DNA of 64,000 nucleotides from Oceanobacillus iheyensis HTE831 (GTDB taxonomy: Bacteria; Bacillota; Bacilli; Bacillales; Amphibacillaceae), in NCBI RefSeq assembly GCF_000011245.1, contig NC_004193.1:1032501-1096500 (forward strand), written 5' to 3'. A model generated the notes under the pieces. The model made no database searches, was not told the DNA's origin, and saw nothing but the letters and a program-made list of their open reading frames with translations. How positions within the stretch are numbered: position 1 is the stretch's first letter; the number at the start of each line of letters is the position of its first letter. Shown piece after piece: positions 52,178 to 61,707 of the stretch. The translations under genes were made by a program, and so were the position numbers.

Positions 52178-53035
52178 ATGTGGAGAGAAGAAAAAATTGA
52201 AACGGTAAAAGGAACATTTCAATATTTTTTTAAAGGAGATGGACCACCTCTTGCAGTAACTCATTTATTTAGTGAATTCAATGAAAGAGGAAATAATTTT
52301 GCAGATAAATTTACCGCACATTATTCTGTGTATTTAATTAATCTTCGAGGGTGTGGAGAGTCTGCGTCAGCAACATCTACCGATCAATTTAGTATGATAG
52401 AGGCAGTAAAAGATTTGGAAGCAATTCGCATAGCATTAAATGTTCCGATTTGGTCATTTGCAGGACATTCTACGGGCGGGATGCTGGCTTTGAAATATGC
52501 AATTGAATCTCCACAAAGCGTGAACAAGATTATTGCTGGAGGGTTGTCTGCTTCAAATGAATACATGAAACATCCGGATAGTATTTATTGTAAGAAGAAC
52601 AAGGACAACCCTCGTATACTGGAAATAATAGAGAAGTTGGGACAGAAAGAAACGCCAATTGAAGAAAGAAGAGCTCTAGTAAAAGAGTGGGGTCTTATGT
52701 ACGTATATAACAAACATCGATATGATGAAATGATAAAACGCCCCAATAGTGGGAAGGTAGTGAGCAACCGTCTCGATTATTATTCGTATGAAGAATTACC
52801 GTCTTATGATTTACGTCCTTACCTAGTAAATGTAAACGTTCCGGCTTATATTTATAGCGGACTACATGATAGACAGTGTCCCCATGTATTCTCAAAAGAA
52901 GCTGCAGACTTAATTCCGAATGCAACATTTACTACATTTAGTAATAGTAATCATAATCCTTTTATGGAGGAAGAGTCAGCGTTTGAAGATTTTGTTGTAC
53001 AAACAATACAGAAGGAGAATAATATTGATGATTGA
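52178..53035 (+). CDS. Alpha/beta hydrolase
   Basis: ATG at 52178 with GAGGGGAA upstream gives 285 residues. Core motifs: HLFSEFNERG (oxyanion region), NLRGCGESA (strand 4 turn), nucleophile GHSTGG (Ser about 107), SGLHDRQCPHV with the catalytic Asp, and SNHNPFMEE with the His near 268. The 'RGCGES' and lid layout resemble proline-iminopeptidase-like hydrolases. The end overlaps the phosphoesterase start by eight bases, so the two are translated together. Confidence 0.87.
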   Translation: MWREEKIETVKGTFQYFFKGDGPPLAVTHLFSEFNERGNNFADKFTAHYSVYLINLRGCGESASATSTDQFSMIEAVKDLEAIRIALNVPIWSFAGHSTGGMLALKYAIESPQSVNKIIAGGLSASNEYMKHPDSIYCKKNKDNPRILEIIEKLGQKETPIEERRALVKEWGLMYVYNKHRYDEMIKRPNSGKVVSNRLDYYSYEELPSYDLRPYLVNVNVPAYIYSGLHDRQCPHVFSKEAADLIPNATFTTFSNSNHNPFMEEESAFEDFVVQTIQKENNIDD

Positions 53036-54110
53036 CATACGTAATCTTTCACTCGATCCATTGAGAAGAGTAATAGTAATCTCCGATATACATGCAAGTT
53101 TAACTTTGTTCAAGGAATTGTTAAAAAAGCTCAATTATACCGAAGAAGATTACTTGTTTATTAATGGAGACCTCTGTGAAAAAGGTTTAAACAGCCTTGA
53201 TTTAGTTCATTATGTACAATGGATGGATAAGAATTTACAACGGGTATTTATAACAAAAGGTAATTGCGATGTGGTTTTTCGTCATGTGTTTCGGGGAAAT
53301 GATATAGGAAGACAGTACTTAAATACAAGGCCTCAATCAATGATGCATGAAATGATTGCTTCAACTGGACAATCTTTCTCAGACGGGATGTCGTTAACTA
53401 AAGCTTCTAGTATTTTTCAAGATAATTTTGAACAAGAAATTGAGTGGCTAGAATCATTGCCGATCGCTTATGAAACGGATGACTTCATTATTGTTCATGC
53501 TGCTGTTGATGAGTTGTGGCCAAATACCGAAGAAGCGGATGCTTTATATACTCCTGCCTTCTATGAAAAAGGTCACTCCGTAGATAAGCCAGTTATCGTC
53601 GGGCATTGGCCAGTAATTAATTACAGAACCGAAGAACTATCCACGCATAATCCGATTATCGATCTCGATAACAATATCATTGCAATAGATGGCGGAAATC
53701 AGATAAAAGCTAGCGGGCAACTAAATGCTCTTATCATTAATCAAGGTGAATATTCCTTTACATATGTGGATGAATTGAAAGATTCTATCACGATAAAACA
53801 GACTCATAATGATAGTTTAGGTTGGATGGGTTCTGTTAATTATCCGTATTATCAAATTGAACCTATTGAGAAAGAGCAATATTTTACACGCTGTAAAAAT
53901 ACTAACGCCAATATTCAACAGTGGGTGAAAAATGAATATATCCTAGAGAACAACGATGGGTATTATTGCAAAGAAGGAGTAAGTACTACAACAGTAAGTG
54001 TTAATCAGGGTGAGGAAGTTTACATATTAGATGATAATTGTGCGGGATATATCCTTATAAAGAGGTGCGATGGCATCATGGGTTGGATTCCAAAGTATTG
54101 TTTATATTAA
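53028..54110 (+). CDS. PPP-type metallophosphoesterase with C-terminal SH3-like domain
   Basis: A 360-residue protein. Phosphoesterase blocks: ISDIHAS (about 20-26), INGDLCEKG (about 49-57), GNCDV in place of GNHE (about 80-84) and GHWPVINYR (about 190-198). This matches the serine/threonine-phosphatase-like or Ap4A-hydrolase branch. From about residue 255 the tail is beta-rich, ending EEVYILDDNCAGYILIKRCD and GWIPKYCLY, an SH3b-like fold. ATG 53028 overlaps the hydrolase stop. A Cys replaces the usual His in GNHD/E; the metal site may be altered. Confidence 0.78.
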   Translation: MIDIRNLSLDPLRRVIVISDIHASLTLFKELLKKLNYTEEDYLFINGDLCEKGLNSLDLVHYVQWMDKNLQRVFITKGNCDVVFRHVFRGNDIGRQYLNTRPQSMMHEMIASTGQSFSDGMSLTKASSIFQDNFEQEIEWLESLPIAYETDDFIIVHAAVDELWPNTEEADALYTPAFYEKGHSVDKPVIVGHWPVINYRTEELSTHNPIIDLDNNIIAIDGGNQIKASGQLNALIINQGEYSFTYVDELKDSITIKQTHNDSLGWMGSVNYPYYQIEPIEKEQYFTRCKNTNANIQQWVKNEYILENNDGYYCKEGVSTTTVSVNQGEEVYILDDNCAGYILIKRCDGIMGWIPKYCLY

Positions 54111-54145
54111 CTATTTCAAAAAATTAACCAGAAGGAGGATGAATT

Positions 54146-55867
54146 ATGCTAAAACAACTTCAGCGACAACATCAGGTACAGATCCTTTGGATGGTTATAT
54201 GTTCTATTGGGTTAGGAATAACGATTATTTGGCAAAGTTATCTCATTGTCTCCATTATAGAACAGATATTTTTACAAGGGAAAACAGTAAATGCTATAGG
54301 TGATTTATTTTTATTATTATTAGCAATGCTATTATTACGAATGTTATTTTCTTTTATAAATAAGCGTAACGGTACTAGAATGTCAACAAGTGTTAAGCAA
54401 CAATTAAGGGAAGATGTATTAAATCATTTTACTGATCAAACTGTGTCTAATGCTGCAAAAGGGCAATCAGGAAATAAAACAAGCGTTTTTATGGATACTG
54501 TCGATGAGGTTGATGCATATTTCAGTCAGTATTTACCACAAATGATACAGTCATTTGTTGTCCCATTGCTAATTCTTGCGGTTATTTTTTGGACACATTG
54601 GACTACAGGAGTAATAATACTTGTCACTGCTCCATTTATTCCGATATTTATGATGATTATAGGGTTTAAGACAAAAGATAAATCCGAAGAGCAACTCTCA
54701 CAAATGGCAGCTTTCTCGGGGACATTTTTAGATGTTTTACAGGGATTACCAACGATTCGTTTATTTGGTAAAGCCAAACAGCAACGGGAAAAGATTGCAA
54801 ATAGTAGTGTTCGATTTCGTGATTCCACCATGGAAGTATTAAGAGTTGCTTTTACAAACTCTCTAGCCCTTGAATTTATTTCCATGTTAAGTATTGGGCT
54901 CATTGCTTTAGAAGTGGCGATTCGAATGATTATTTTTCAAGATATTTCTTTCTTCACTGGATTTCTAATGCTATTATTAGCTCCGGAATTTTTCAATCAA
55001 TTAAAGGCATTAGGTACTGCATTTCATTCTGGAAGATCCAGTATGGGAGCCGGTAGCAAACTAGAAGCAATTTTTGGTGAAACAAATAATCAAGTTAAAT
55101 GGGGAACGGAAGTGCTGCCTGCTACTAAGCCATCAAGATTAGAATTAAGAGATATGAATTTTAACTATGCTGATAGTAGTTTTCAATTACAATCTATTAA
55201 TTTGATTGTTAATCCAAAAGAGCAAGTTGCCATCATTGGTGCTACAGGGGCTGGAAAGTCTACGATGCTTCATCTTATTGCTGGATTATTACCAGTTACA
55301 GAAGGAAGTTATTATATCGATAAATATAAACAAGAAGATGTGGATGAGCATGCTTGGTTTAAACAAATCATCTATATATCGCAGAATCCGTATTTATTTT
55401 CAGGAACTATTACTGAAAATATTGCTTTAGGTAGTACAAAAGTACATGATCGCGATGAGATTAAGCAAGCAGCAATGGAAGCAGGAATTTGGGAATGGAT
55501 TGAGCAGCTTCCAGACGGGCTAGATACCAATATTGGTGAAGCTGGTAGAGGATTATCAGGTGGTGAAAAACAACGTGTTGTTTTAGCACGTACTTTCCTA
55601 AAAAGACCAAATATAATTCTATTTGATGAACCGACGACGGGATTAGATGTGCACACAGAAGAAGTTTTACAACAATCAATGGATAAACTGCGAGAACATG
55701 CAACAGTCATTACTGTCGCGCATCGTCTGCAAACTATCCGTTCTGCAGATAAAATAGTATTGATGGAACAGGGTTCTATTCGTGCAATCGGAACAGATAA
55801 AGAGTTGCTTCAAGAAGACGATTTATACCAGTCTATGATGAAATTGCAACAAGGAGGAGAGGCGTAA
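54146..55867 (+). CDS. cydD: CydD, thiol reductant ABC exporter subunit
   Basis: A 573-residue half-transporter: six membrane spans (1-310), then an ATPase domain with Walker A GATGAGKST (about 366-374), signature LSGGEKQR, and Walker B IILFDEPTTGLD. AFHSGRSSMGAGSKLEAIF joins the domains as in CydD. With CydC it exports cysteine and glutathione to the outer face, needed to mature cytochrome bd. The stop shares a base with the cydC start. Bacillus subtilis literature uses the reverse letter for this first subunit. Confidence 0.9.
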   Translation: MLKQLQRQHQVQILWMVICSIGLGITIIWQSYLIVSIIEQIFLQGKTVNAIGDLFLLLLAMLLLRMLFSFINKRNGTRMSTSVKQQLREDVLNHFTDQTVSNAAKGQSGNKTSVFMDTVDEVDAYFSQYLPQMIQSFVVPLLILAVIFWTHWTTGVIILVTAPFIPIFMMIIGFKTKDKSEEQLSQMAAFSGTFLDVLQGLPTIRLFGKAKQQREKIANSSVRFRDSTMEVLRVAFTNSLALEFISMLSIGLIALEVAIRMIIFQDISFFTGFLMLLLAPEFFNQLKALGTAFHSGRSSMGAGSKLEAIFGETNNQVKWGTEVLPATKPSRLELRDMNFNYADSSFQLQSINLIVNPKEQVAIIGATGAGKSTMLHLIAGLLPVTEGSYYIDKYKQEDVDEHAWFKQIIYISQNPYLFSGTITENIALGSTKVHDRDEIKQAAMEAGIWEWIEQLPDGLDTNIGEAGRGLSGGEKQRVVLARTFLKRPNIILFDEPTTGLDVHTEEVLQQSMDKLREHATVITVAHRLQTIRSADKIVLMEQGSIRAIGTDKELLQEDDLYQSMMKLQQGGEA

Positions 55868-57588
55868 TGCAAGAATTAAAACTCATCATGAAAATGACGC
55901 TGAAAGAAAGGAAAGACGTCCTCCTGTCTATTCTGTTTGGTTTCTTAGCTGGGGTTACGGCTGTTGCATTATTTGCATCCAGCGGATACTTAATATCAAA
56001 AGCTGCACTTACTCCACCAATATACACATTGATGATCATCGTTGCGATGGTAAAAATGTTAGGGATATCCTCGGCGCTCAGCCGTTATGGAGAAAGGTAT
56101 TTTTCTCATCGAGGGACATTTTCAATGCTTCGTAATTTGCGCGTATACGTATATGAGAAAATCGAACCACTTTCAACTACGATATTACAAAAATATAGAA
56201 GTGGTGACATTCTAGCGCGTATTGTGGGCGATGTAGAATCTCTTCAACATTTTTTCTTAAGAGTATTTTATCCACCAATTGTTTTAATGACCGTTTTTAT
56301 TGCGACGATTACATTTACAATGGTATTCTCCATACCAATAGCAATGGTAATTTTGATTGGGATGATCATCGTTGTGATCATTGTTCCTGGATTATTTTAT
56401 CTCTATCAAAGAAGGATAGCTAGTAATGTTCGTTCGTATCGTGGGCAACTGTCTTCGGAGGTTACAGAGTATTTATATGGATTTACAGATCTGAAAATAT
56501 ACGGGCAAGCAGAGTCAAAAAAAGATAATATTCTTGATAAAGTTAATCTATATGAGCAAGCAAATCAACAAGCAAATAACCAACAAGCTTTTCGTGAGTC
56601 TTTATTGACATTTGTTTCATTTATCGTATCGGTTGCGGTTTTAGGGTTAGCTGGTTATTTTGTATCGATTGGTAACTTAGAAGGAATATTATTAGCAATG
56701 TTATTCATGATTTCGTTGACAGTGTTTGAAGACACATCAAATATGGCATTATTTCCTGCCTATTTAGAGGAAACAAAACAATCGGCGAATCGATTAGAAG
56801 AAGTGTGGAATGTGAATGAAGAAACAAGTGAACGGAAAAAGCCATTTGAATTGGAATCGAATTTAGCGCCAATTATTACTTTGGAGAACGTAACAAAGAG
56901 GTATCCAAGTACTCCTCGCCCTGTTGCGCAAAATATCTCCCTTCATTTTGAAGCTGGGTCTAAAATAGCCATTGTAGGTGCTAGTGGATCTGGTAAGTCG
57001 ACAGTGTTACAGCTTATCCTTGGAATGATTCAGCCAACAGACGGTTTGATAAGGTGGAATAAAGATTCAATAGCTTATTTAGAAGAGGAAACATTATGGA
57101 AGCATGCGAACGTTTCATTGCAATCCAATCATTTTTTCTATGGAACAATTCGAGAAAATTTGCATTTAGCTAATTCTGAAGCAACAGATGACGAACTTCG
57201 TGAGGCTTTGGACAATGTGAATTTACATCAAATTCGATTGGATGATTTATTACAGGAACAAGGTTCCAACCTTTCAGGAGGAGAAAAACAACGACTAGCG
57301 TTAGCCCGACTCTTTATTCGAAGCGCTGCTATATGGGCATTAGATGAACCAACTTCTTCCTTAGATGCAGTGACTGAAAAACACATTTGGGATAAGATTG
57401 ACCAATACTCAGAGAAAAGTACTGTCATTGTGGTAACACATCGTTTAACAAGATTACAAAAAATGGATGAAATCATTGTTATGGACCATGGGAAAGTTGT
57501 AGAAAAAGGAACATACCATAACTTGATGCAACATAACGGATATTTTAAACGTATGAAGGATTTGGAGAACGAAAAATTAAATTTATAA
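55867..57588 (+). CDS. cydC: CydC, thiol reductant ABC exporter subunit
   Basis: A 573-residue partner of CydD: six spans (1-315) with SALSRYGERYFSHRGTFSMLRNLRVYVYEKIEP (about 60-93, quoted here to show the CydC loop is present in part SRYGERYFSHR), Walker A GASGSGKST (about 374-382), signature LSGGEKQR and Walker B IWALDEPTSSLD. The heterodimer needs both sites. The gene ends in a strong terminator and faces the cydABS operon head-on. Confidence 0.9.
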   Translation: MQELKLIMKMTLKERKDVLLSILFGFLAGVTAVALFASSGYLISKAALTPPIYTLMIIVAMVKMLGISSALSRYGERYFSHRGTFSMLRNLRVYVYEKIEPLSTTILQKYRSGDILARIVGDVESLQHFFLRVFYPPIVLMTVFIATITFTMVFSIPIAMVILIGMIIVVIIVPGLFYLYQRRIASNVRSYRGQLSSEVTEYLYGFTDLKIYGQAESKKDNILDKVNLYEQANQQANNQQAFRESLLTFVSFIVSVAVLGLAGYFVSIGNLEGILLAMLFMISLTVFEDTSNMALFPAYLEETKQSANRLEEVWNVNEETSERKKPFELESNLAPIITLENVTKRYPSTPRPVAQNISLHFEAGSKIAIVGASGSGKSTVLQLILGMIQPTDGLIRWNKDSIAYLEEETLWKHANVSLQSNHFFYGTIRENLHLANSEATDDELREALDNVNLHQIRLDDLLQEQGSNLSGGEKQRLALARLFIRSAAIWALDEPTSSLDAVTEKHIWDKIDQYSEKSTVIVVTHRLTRLQKMDEIIVMDHGKVVEKGTYHNLMQHNGYFKRMKDLENEKLNL

Positions 57589-57650
57589 TTGTACTGCCCG
57601 CTGAAAGGCTGAAATGAAACAAACCGCATTGGAATTGGAGTATAAACTAA

Positions 57651-57696
57651 ACTGTGTAAGTAAGAATGCGTATGGTTCTTACTTACACAGTTTTTA
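57651..57696 (+). terminator. Terminator of cydDC
   Basis: ACTGTGTAAGTAAGAA (57651-57666) and TTCTTACTTACACAGT (57676-57691) form a perfect 16-bp stem, then TTTTAT. Confidence 0.92.
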
Positions 57697-57913
57697 TATT
57701 TGGTAGAATAAAAGTAACGAAAAAGGAGCATTCCCCAACAAGAACGCTCTATTAAAAGTATTGTTTTTACGTGTAAAAGAACTCTAGACCAAATGGAAAG
57801 GTGGCCACATCCAAAACTGGGCAATGGTTATGAACCAACTTCTTTTACATGATGAGTTAAGAGATAGGGTGTTAAAGTACCTTGAGTAAACAGGGACTTA
57901 CACACTTTATTTG

Positions 57914-57961
57914 ACAAACCAAACCGCATTGGATTTTAATATCCGATGCGGTTTGGTTTGT
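57914..57961. terminator. Long hairpin after cydS
   Basis: ACAAACCAAACCGCAT (57914-57929) and ATGCGGTTTGGTTTGT (57945-57960) form a perfect 16-bp stem, with GGAT/ATCC pairing inside the loop. It would end the cydABS message. The AAACCGCATTGGA part is also present at about 57621, 300 bp away. Confidence 0.8.
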
Positions 57962-57997
57962 CTCTACGTTTTTAAACGGCGCCCATCACTTTTCTTA

Positions 57998-58093
57998 TCA
58001 CGATCCATCTTTTAGTGCTACGTAGAATGATATTCCCATTGCGGCAAACAAAATAAGGAAGGGTGCGATAAAAATGAGAAAGTCATTAATCAT
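57998..58093 (-). CDS. cydS: CydS, small subunit of cytochrome bd oxidase
   Basis: A 31-codon gene, product MINDFLIFIAPFLILFAAMG then ISFYVALKDGS. One membrane span with the pattern of Geobacillus CydS and other CydX-class subunits (F-L-I-x-x-AP near the start and LKD at the end). It begins seven bases after the cydB stop, as cydS does in Geobacillus. These peptides pack against CydA near the haems and stabilise the oxidase. The ribosome binding site, AGAAGTGA, is modest and lies in the end of cydB. Confidence 0.8.
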   Translation of the reverse strand: MINDFLIFIAPFLILFAAMGISFYVALKDGS

Positions 58094-58099
58094 GTCTAA

Positions 58100-59113
58100 T
58101 CACTTCTTTCCTTTTTTATAATTTTCATCAAACAAGAATAACCTTAGCAGTAAATAAAGCGATGGTATTAATAATGCCATTCCTAGTATGAAGGCAATTA
58201 TTAAAGCTATTGCCATTGCTTCATTTGTAAAGCCTTCAGATATCGTAATATATGGATATAAAAGATATGGGTAATGAGAAATACCATATCCGAAAAAGGC
58301 AAAAGCAAATTGACCAACTAGTAGCCAGAATGCTGTGATGTAGTTCTTACGCTTCCAAATTAACCATACGGTACCAATCCATAGAAGAAAAGATATTCCG
58401 AACATCCACCATAGGTCAATAATGTTGTTAAAGTGTTCTTCGTTATGGAAGCGCAGTTCTACAATAATTCCGGAAGCTGCAATGATAAGTGGAACGGACC
58501 AAACTAATGCATATTTGCGCATTAAATTTGTTGCTCCTTCATCACCAGTCTCATTTGCATACCAGGTCAAAAATACGGCTGAAATATAGAGAACAGAGAT
58601 AATACTTAATACCACAATCGACCAAGTAAGTGGGCTCATAAATAAATCAAGATATTCAAGTTGTGGCTCTCCATTATTAAGGGTGATAAATCCACCTTCA
58701 GATATTGTCAATACAATAGAGAGGGAGGCTGGGAGTAATATTCCAGACGCTCCATACATAAATGCATATCCTTTATGCCCTTTCTTTCCATAAGATTCAA
58801 ATGCATAATAAGACCCGCGGATTGCGAGTAAAATCAATGCTAAACTTCCAGGAACCAAGAGTATGGTACCAAAGTAAAATGCAGTTTCTGGAAAGAATCC
58901 AACGATTCCTACGAAGAAAAATACAAAAAATACATTTGTGACTTCCCATACTGGTGAAAGATAACGTTGAATAACTTTAGAAACAATATGTTGCTTCCCG
59001 GTTAAAATGCTGTATGCATTAAAGAATCCTGCACCGTAATCAATGGAACCAACGATGACATAGCCAAACAGGAATAACCAAAGCACAGAAATACCGATGA
59101 TTTCTAATATCAT
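58100..59113 (-). CDS. cydB: Cytochrome bd ubiquinol/menaquinol oxidase subunit II
   Basis: A 337-residue membrane protein with eight to nine spans. The N-terminal LWLFLFGYVIVGSIDYGAGFF is the CydB signature, followed by SPVWEVTNVFFVFFFVGIVGFFP. CydB pairs with CydA and shapes proton access. Its start overlaps the cydA stop by four bases (ATGA), and a short C-terminal basic tail ends KKGKK. Length matches bacillus homologues. Confidence 0.94.
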   Translation of the reverse strand: MILEIIGISVLWLFLFGYVIVGSIDYGAGFFNAYSILTGKQHIVSKVIQRYLSPVWEVTNVFFVFFFVGIVGFFPETAFYFGTILLVPGSLALILLAIRGSYYAFESYGKKGHKGYAFMYGASGILLPASLSIVLTISEGGFITLNNGEPQLEYLDLFMSPLTWSIVVLSIISVLYISAVFLTWYANETGDEGATNLMRKYALVWSVPLIIAASGIIVELRFHNEEHFNNIIDLWWMFGISFLLWIGTVWLIWKRKNYITAFWLLVGQFAFAFFGYGISHYPYLLYPYITISEGFTNEAMAIALIIAFILGMALLIPSLYLLLRLFLFDENYKKGKK

Positions 59114-60450
59114 TTTTGGTCACCACCTTGATAATTCTCGATGTCTTTTTCTATCGGACTTCTTTGGAACATTTTTCTTAATACAACTACAGTTCCTACT
59201 CCTAAGATAAGATAAAGTAGTACGAATAAGTAGAACATTATTCCAACATAATCACTGGTTGTTGCTGCTTCGTCAATCGTCATAATCCCTCGTAAAATCC
59301 AAGGCTGTCTACCAACTTCAGCCATCCACCAGCCAGCTTCGATAGCTAGGAATGATAATGGGCCTCCTAGAACGATGAGCCAACGGTACCATTTTGATTC
59401 GACGAAGTTCCAGCGTTTACGGATACCAAGCCAATAAATAAATGATAGACCAAGCATAAATACCCCGATAGTCACCATCGTGTCAAAGAAATAATGAATG
59501 ATAAGTGGAGGTTGCTCGTCTTCAGGGAATTCATTTAGGCCAATAACTTCTGCGGTTGGCCAACTATGTGCTAATATACTTAGTGCGTAAGGGATTTCCA
59601 ATGCGTATTGCGGTTCATTGTTGTCATCAAGAACTCCCCACATTACTAATGGCGCCTCTGAAGATGTTTCAAAATGCCACTCCGCAGCTGCTAATTTTTC
59701 TGGTTGATATTCTGCTAAATATTTACCAGAAAGGTCTCCAATTAACGCAGTTGCTAGAGCAAAGACAAAACCTACTTTCATTAGCATGTTAAGTGATTTC
59801 TTATGATATTCCCGATTTGACCCTTGTAATAGACGAAAGGCTGCAATTGCCGCTAAAACAAAAGCAATCGTCATATAACCAGTTGATAACACGTGCGCTA
59901 CTTTTGTAGGCATGGATACCGTGAACATGGCAGCAAGTGGATTAGCATTAACAAGCTCGCCATTTACAATGTCAAAGCCGGCTGGAGAATTCATAAACGA
60001 GTTAACTACCGTAATAAAGTAAGCTGACATACCGCCACCTACAGCAACTGGTATGAGTAATAAGAAATGTTTTTTTTGATTATCGAAGCGGTCCCAAGTG
60101 TATAAGTAGATACCAAGAAAAATAGCTTCGAAAAAGAATGCAAATACTTCCATAAACAGAGGAAGTGCGATAATATTACCAGCTAACTCCATAAAACTTG
60201 GCCAAAGTAGGGAAAGCTGCAAACCAATAGCAGTACCAGTAACTACACCGACAGCTACTGTTACTATAAACCCTTTTGCCCAACGCCGGGCCATTAATAA
60301 GTAATGCATGTCATTTTTCTTAATTCCTATCCATTGAGCAATCATAATCATTAGTGGGACACCGACACCAATTGTGGCATAGATAATATGGAAAGAAAGC
60401 GTGAGTAAAGTCAGTAAGCGACTAGCATATACCGGATCATCGAATAACAT
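59110..60450 (-). CDS. cydA: Cytochrome bd oxidase subunit I
   Basis: A 446-residue subunit with nine spans that carries haems b558, b595 and d. Visible ligands: His in LSFHIIYATIG (about 20), His in TKVAHVLSTGY (about 186), the Met in GVFMLGLSF, and the GRQPW motif (EVGRQPWILRG). The Q-loop after GDLSGKYLAEYQPEKLAAAE is short, as in Geobacillus-type menaquinol enzymes. AAGGAGGTC precedes the ATG. Operon cydA-cydB-cydS; it oxidises menaquinol and reduces oxygen with high affinity. Confidence 0.95.
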   Translation of the reverse strand: MLFDDPVYASRLLTLLTLSFHIIYATIGVGVPLMIMIAQWIGIKKNDMHYLLMARRWAKGFIVTVAVGVVTGTAIGLQLSLLWPSFMELAGNIIALPLFMEVFAFFFEAIFLGIYLYTWDRFDNQKKHFLLLIPVAVGGGMSAYFITVVNSFMNSPAGFDIVNGELVNANPLAAMFTVSMPTKVAHVLSTGYMTIAFVLAAIAAFRLLQGSNREYHKKSLNMLMKVGFVFALATALIGDLSGKYLAEYQPEKLAAAEWHFETSSEAPLVMWGVLDDNNEPQYALEIPYALSILAHSWPTAEVIGLNEFPEDEQPPLIIHYFFDTMVTIGVFMLGLSFIYWLGIRKRWNFVESKWYRWLIVLGGPLSFLAIEAGWWMAEVGRQPWILRGIMTIDEAATTSDYVGIMFYLFVLLYLILGVGTVVVLRKMFQRSPIEKDIENYQGGDQK

Positions 60451-60508
60451 TTGTTGACCTCCTTATAAGACAACCATATTGTATTAATTTACCCGGTGAT
60501 GGTTAAAA

Positions 60509-61279
60509 TTAATCGGAAACAATCGAAAAATAGTAATTTTTATCTTCTATAACGTTGCCTTGATGATACGTACGTTCGATAAAGGTTGCGTCGTTATTCT
60601 TATCGATTAAGATAATTGTCGAAGCTCTTGTCCCATAATTACCAGTATCTATAAACATAGAAGATAAATTTCGTTCTAATTGTAATCCAATACCGGTGTC
60701 AGGAAGGTCTTGATCATTTGGTTTATCCGCATTTTGTAAGATACGGAATAATGCCTCGTTAGAAATATCTTGATTACTTTCAAGGTGGTTTTGTAATAAC
60801 CCCCTCGCTTTTACTACTTTTGGCCATGGAGTATTCAATTTATCGTTACTTAAGGAATGTATACCCGACACTAATTGTTCACTACTATTATAAATATTGT
60901 TGTACGTATAGAGGTTTTGGTAATTACCAAATAAAGCATTATATCCTGCATATAAGGATTTATTTTCTTCTAATCTGGATAAAAAATGTGATGCATCTAT
61001 TTCATTATTTAAAAAATCAACAGGAATTTTTCCTCTTGAATATGTACCTGTCTCAGGAAGTGAAGGATTTCTGTAATTGGTGATTGCTGCAATTTTTCCT
61101 TGCTTTGTTATACCCAACCATGTACCTTTTGATTTTAAATCTCTTCCTGCTAAAATAGCTGGAGCATCATCCCAAAATGATGCTTTTGCAGTGGGGCGGT
61201 CATAGAATTCATCACGATTGGCAATCAATATAAATGGATATTCTGAATGTTTTTGGATAGCGAATGTTATTAAGCACAT
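60509..61279 (-). CDS. NRDE/TANGO2-family protein
   Basis: A 256-residue protein starting MCLITFAIQKHSEYPFILIANRDEF: the Cys2 and NRDE motif that define the TANGO2/NRDE family, with a predicted Ntn-like fold. Later blocks are GRDLKSKGTWLGI, ITNYRNP, and the C-terminal GTRASTIILID. GGAGG lies six bases before the ATG. Eukaryotic TANGO2 is linked to lipid and haem handling; the bacterial function is not settled. It is divergent from proBA. Confidence 0.88.
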   Translation of the reverse strand: MCLITFAIQKHSEYPFILIANRDEFYDRPTAKASFWDDAPAILAGRDLKSKGTWLGITKQGKIAAITNYRNPSLPETGTYSRGKIPVDFLNNEIDASHFLSRLEENKSLYAGYNALFGNYQNLYTYNNIYNSSEQLVSGIHSLSNDKLNTPWPKVVKARGLLQNHLESNQDISNEALFRILQNADKPNDQDLPDTGIGLQLERNLSSMFIDTGNYGTRASTIILIDKNNDATFIERTYHQGNVIEDKNYYFSIVSD

Positions 61280-61356
61280 AATGATACCTCCTAGTCCATA
61301 TTATAGATGGAACTATTTGATTTGACTAAAAATCAGATTGAAACACAATTTAGTTG

Positions 61357-61385
61357 TTGACATTTAAGGAGAAACTGATAATAAT
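61357..61385 (+). promoter_or_regulatory. Promoter of the proBA leader
   Basis: TTGACA (61357-61362), 17-bp spacer, AATAAT (61380-61385). Transcription would start near 61392, about 250 nt before the leader terminator. Confidence 0.55.
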
Positions 61386-61391
61386 ATATAA

Positions 61392-61641
61392 CAATACAGT
61401 TGAACGTTTAACAGAGGAATAGTATGTAGATATCGAATGAAAGAGATCGGAATTTATTAGCTGAGAGATTCCGTCATTGCTGATTTATCAGAACCTACCT
61501 TTGGAGTCCCATGTAAACATGGGCGTTTAGCCAGCGTTAATGGTAGAAGTGAGATGCAAATCATTGCATCTAAGATGTGGTGGTACCGCGGAAGAAAACT
61601 CTTTCGTCCCTTTTATTGAATGGGGATGAAGGGGTTTTTTT
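61392..61641 (+). promoter_or_regulatory. Proline-specific T-box riboswitch
   Basis: The leader has all T-box parts. The specifier loop reads AGAA-CCT-ACCTTT, with CCT (61495-61497) a proline codon. The T-box sequence GATGTGGTGGTACCGCG (61574-61590) has the TGGT bulge for a tRNA ending ACCA. The terminator pairs ACTCTTTCGTCCC (61598-61610) with GGGGATGAAGGGGT (61622-61635), then TTTTTT. Uncharged tRNA-Pro stabilises the antiterminator and turns on proB and proA. Confidence 0.92.
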
Positions 61642-61707
61642 ATGTTCCAGGATATTATTAAATTTTGAAGCTGTGGAAAAAACGTACTAAGTTATAAAGT
61701 TATTTAG

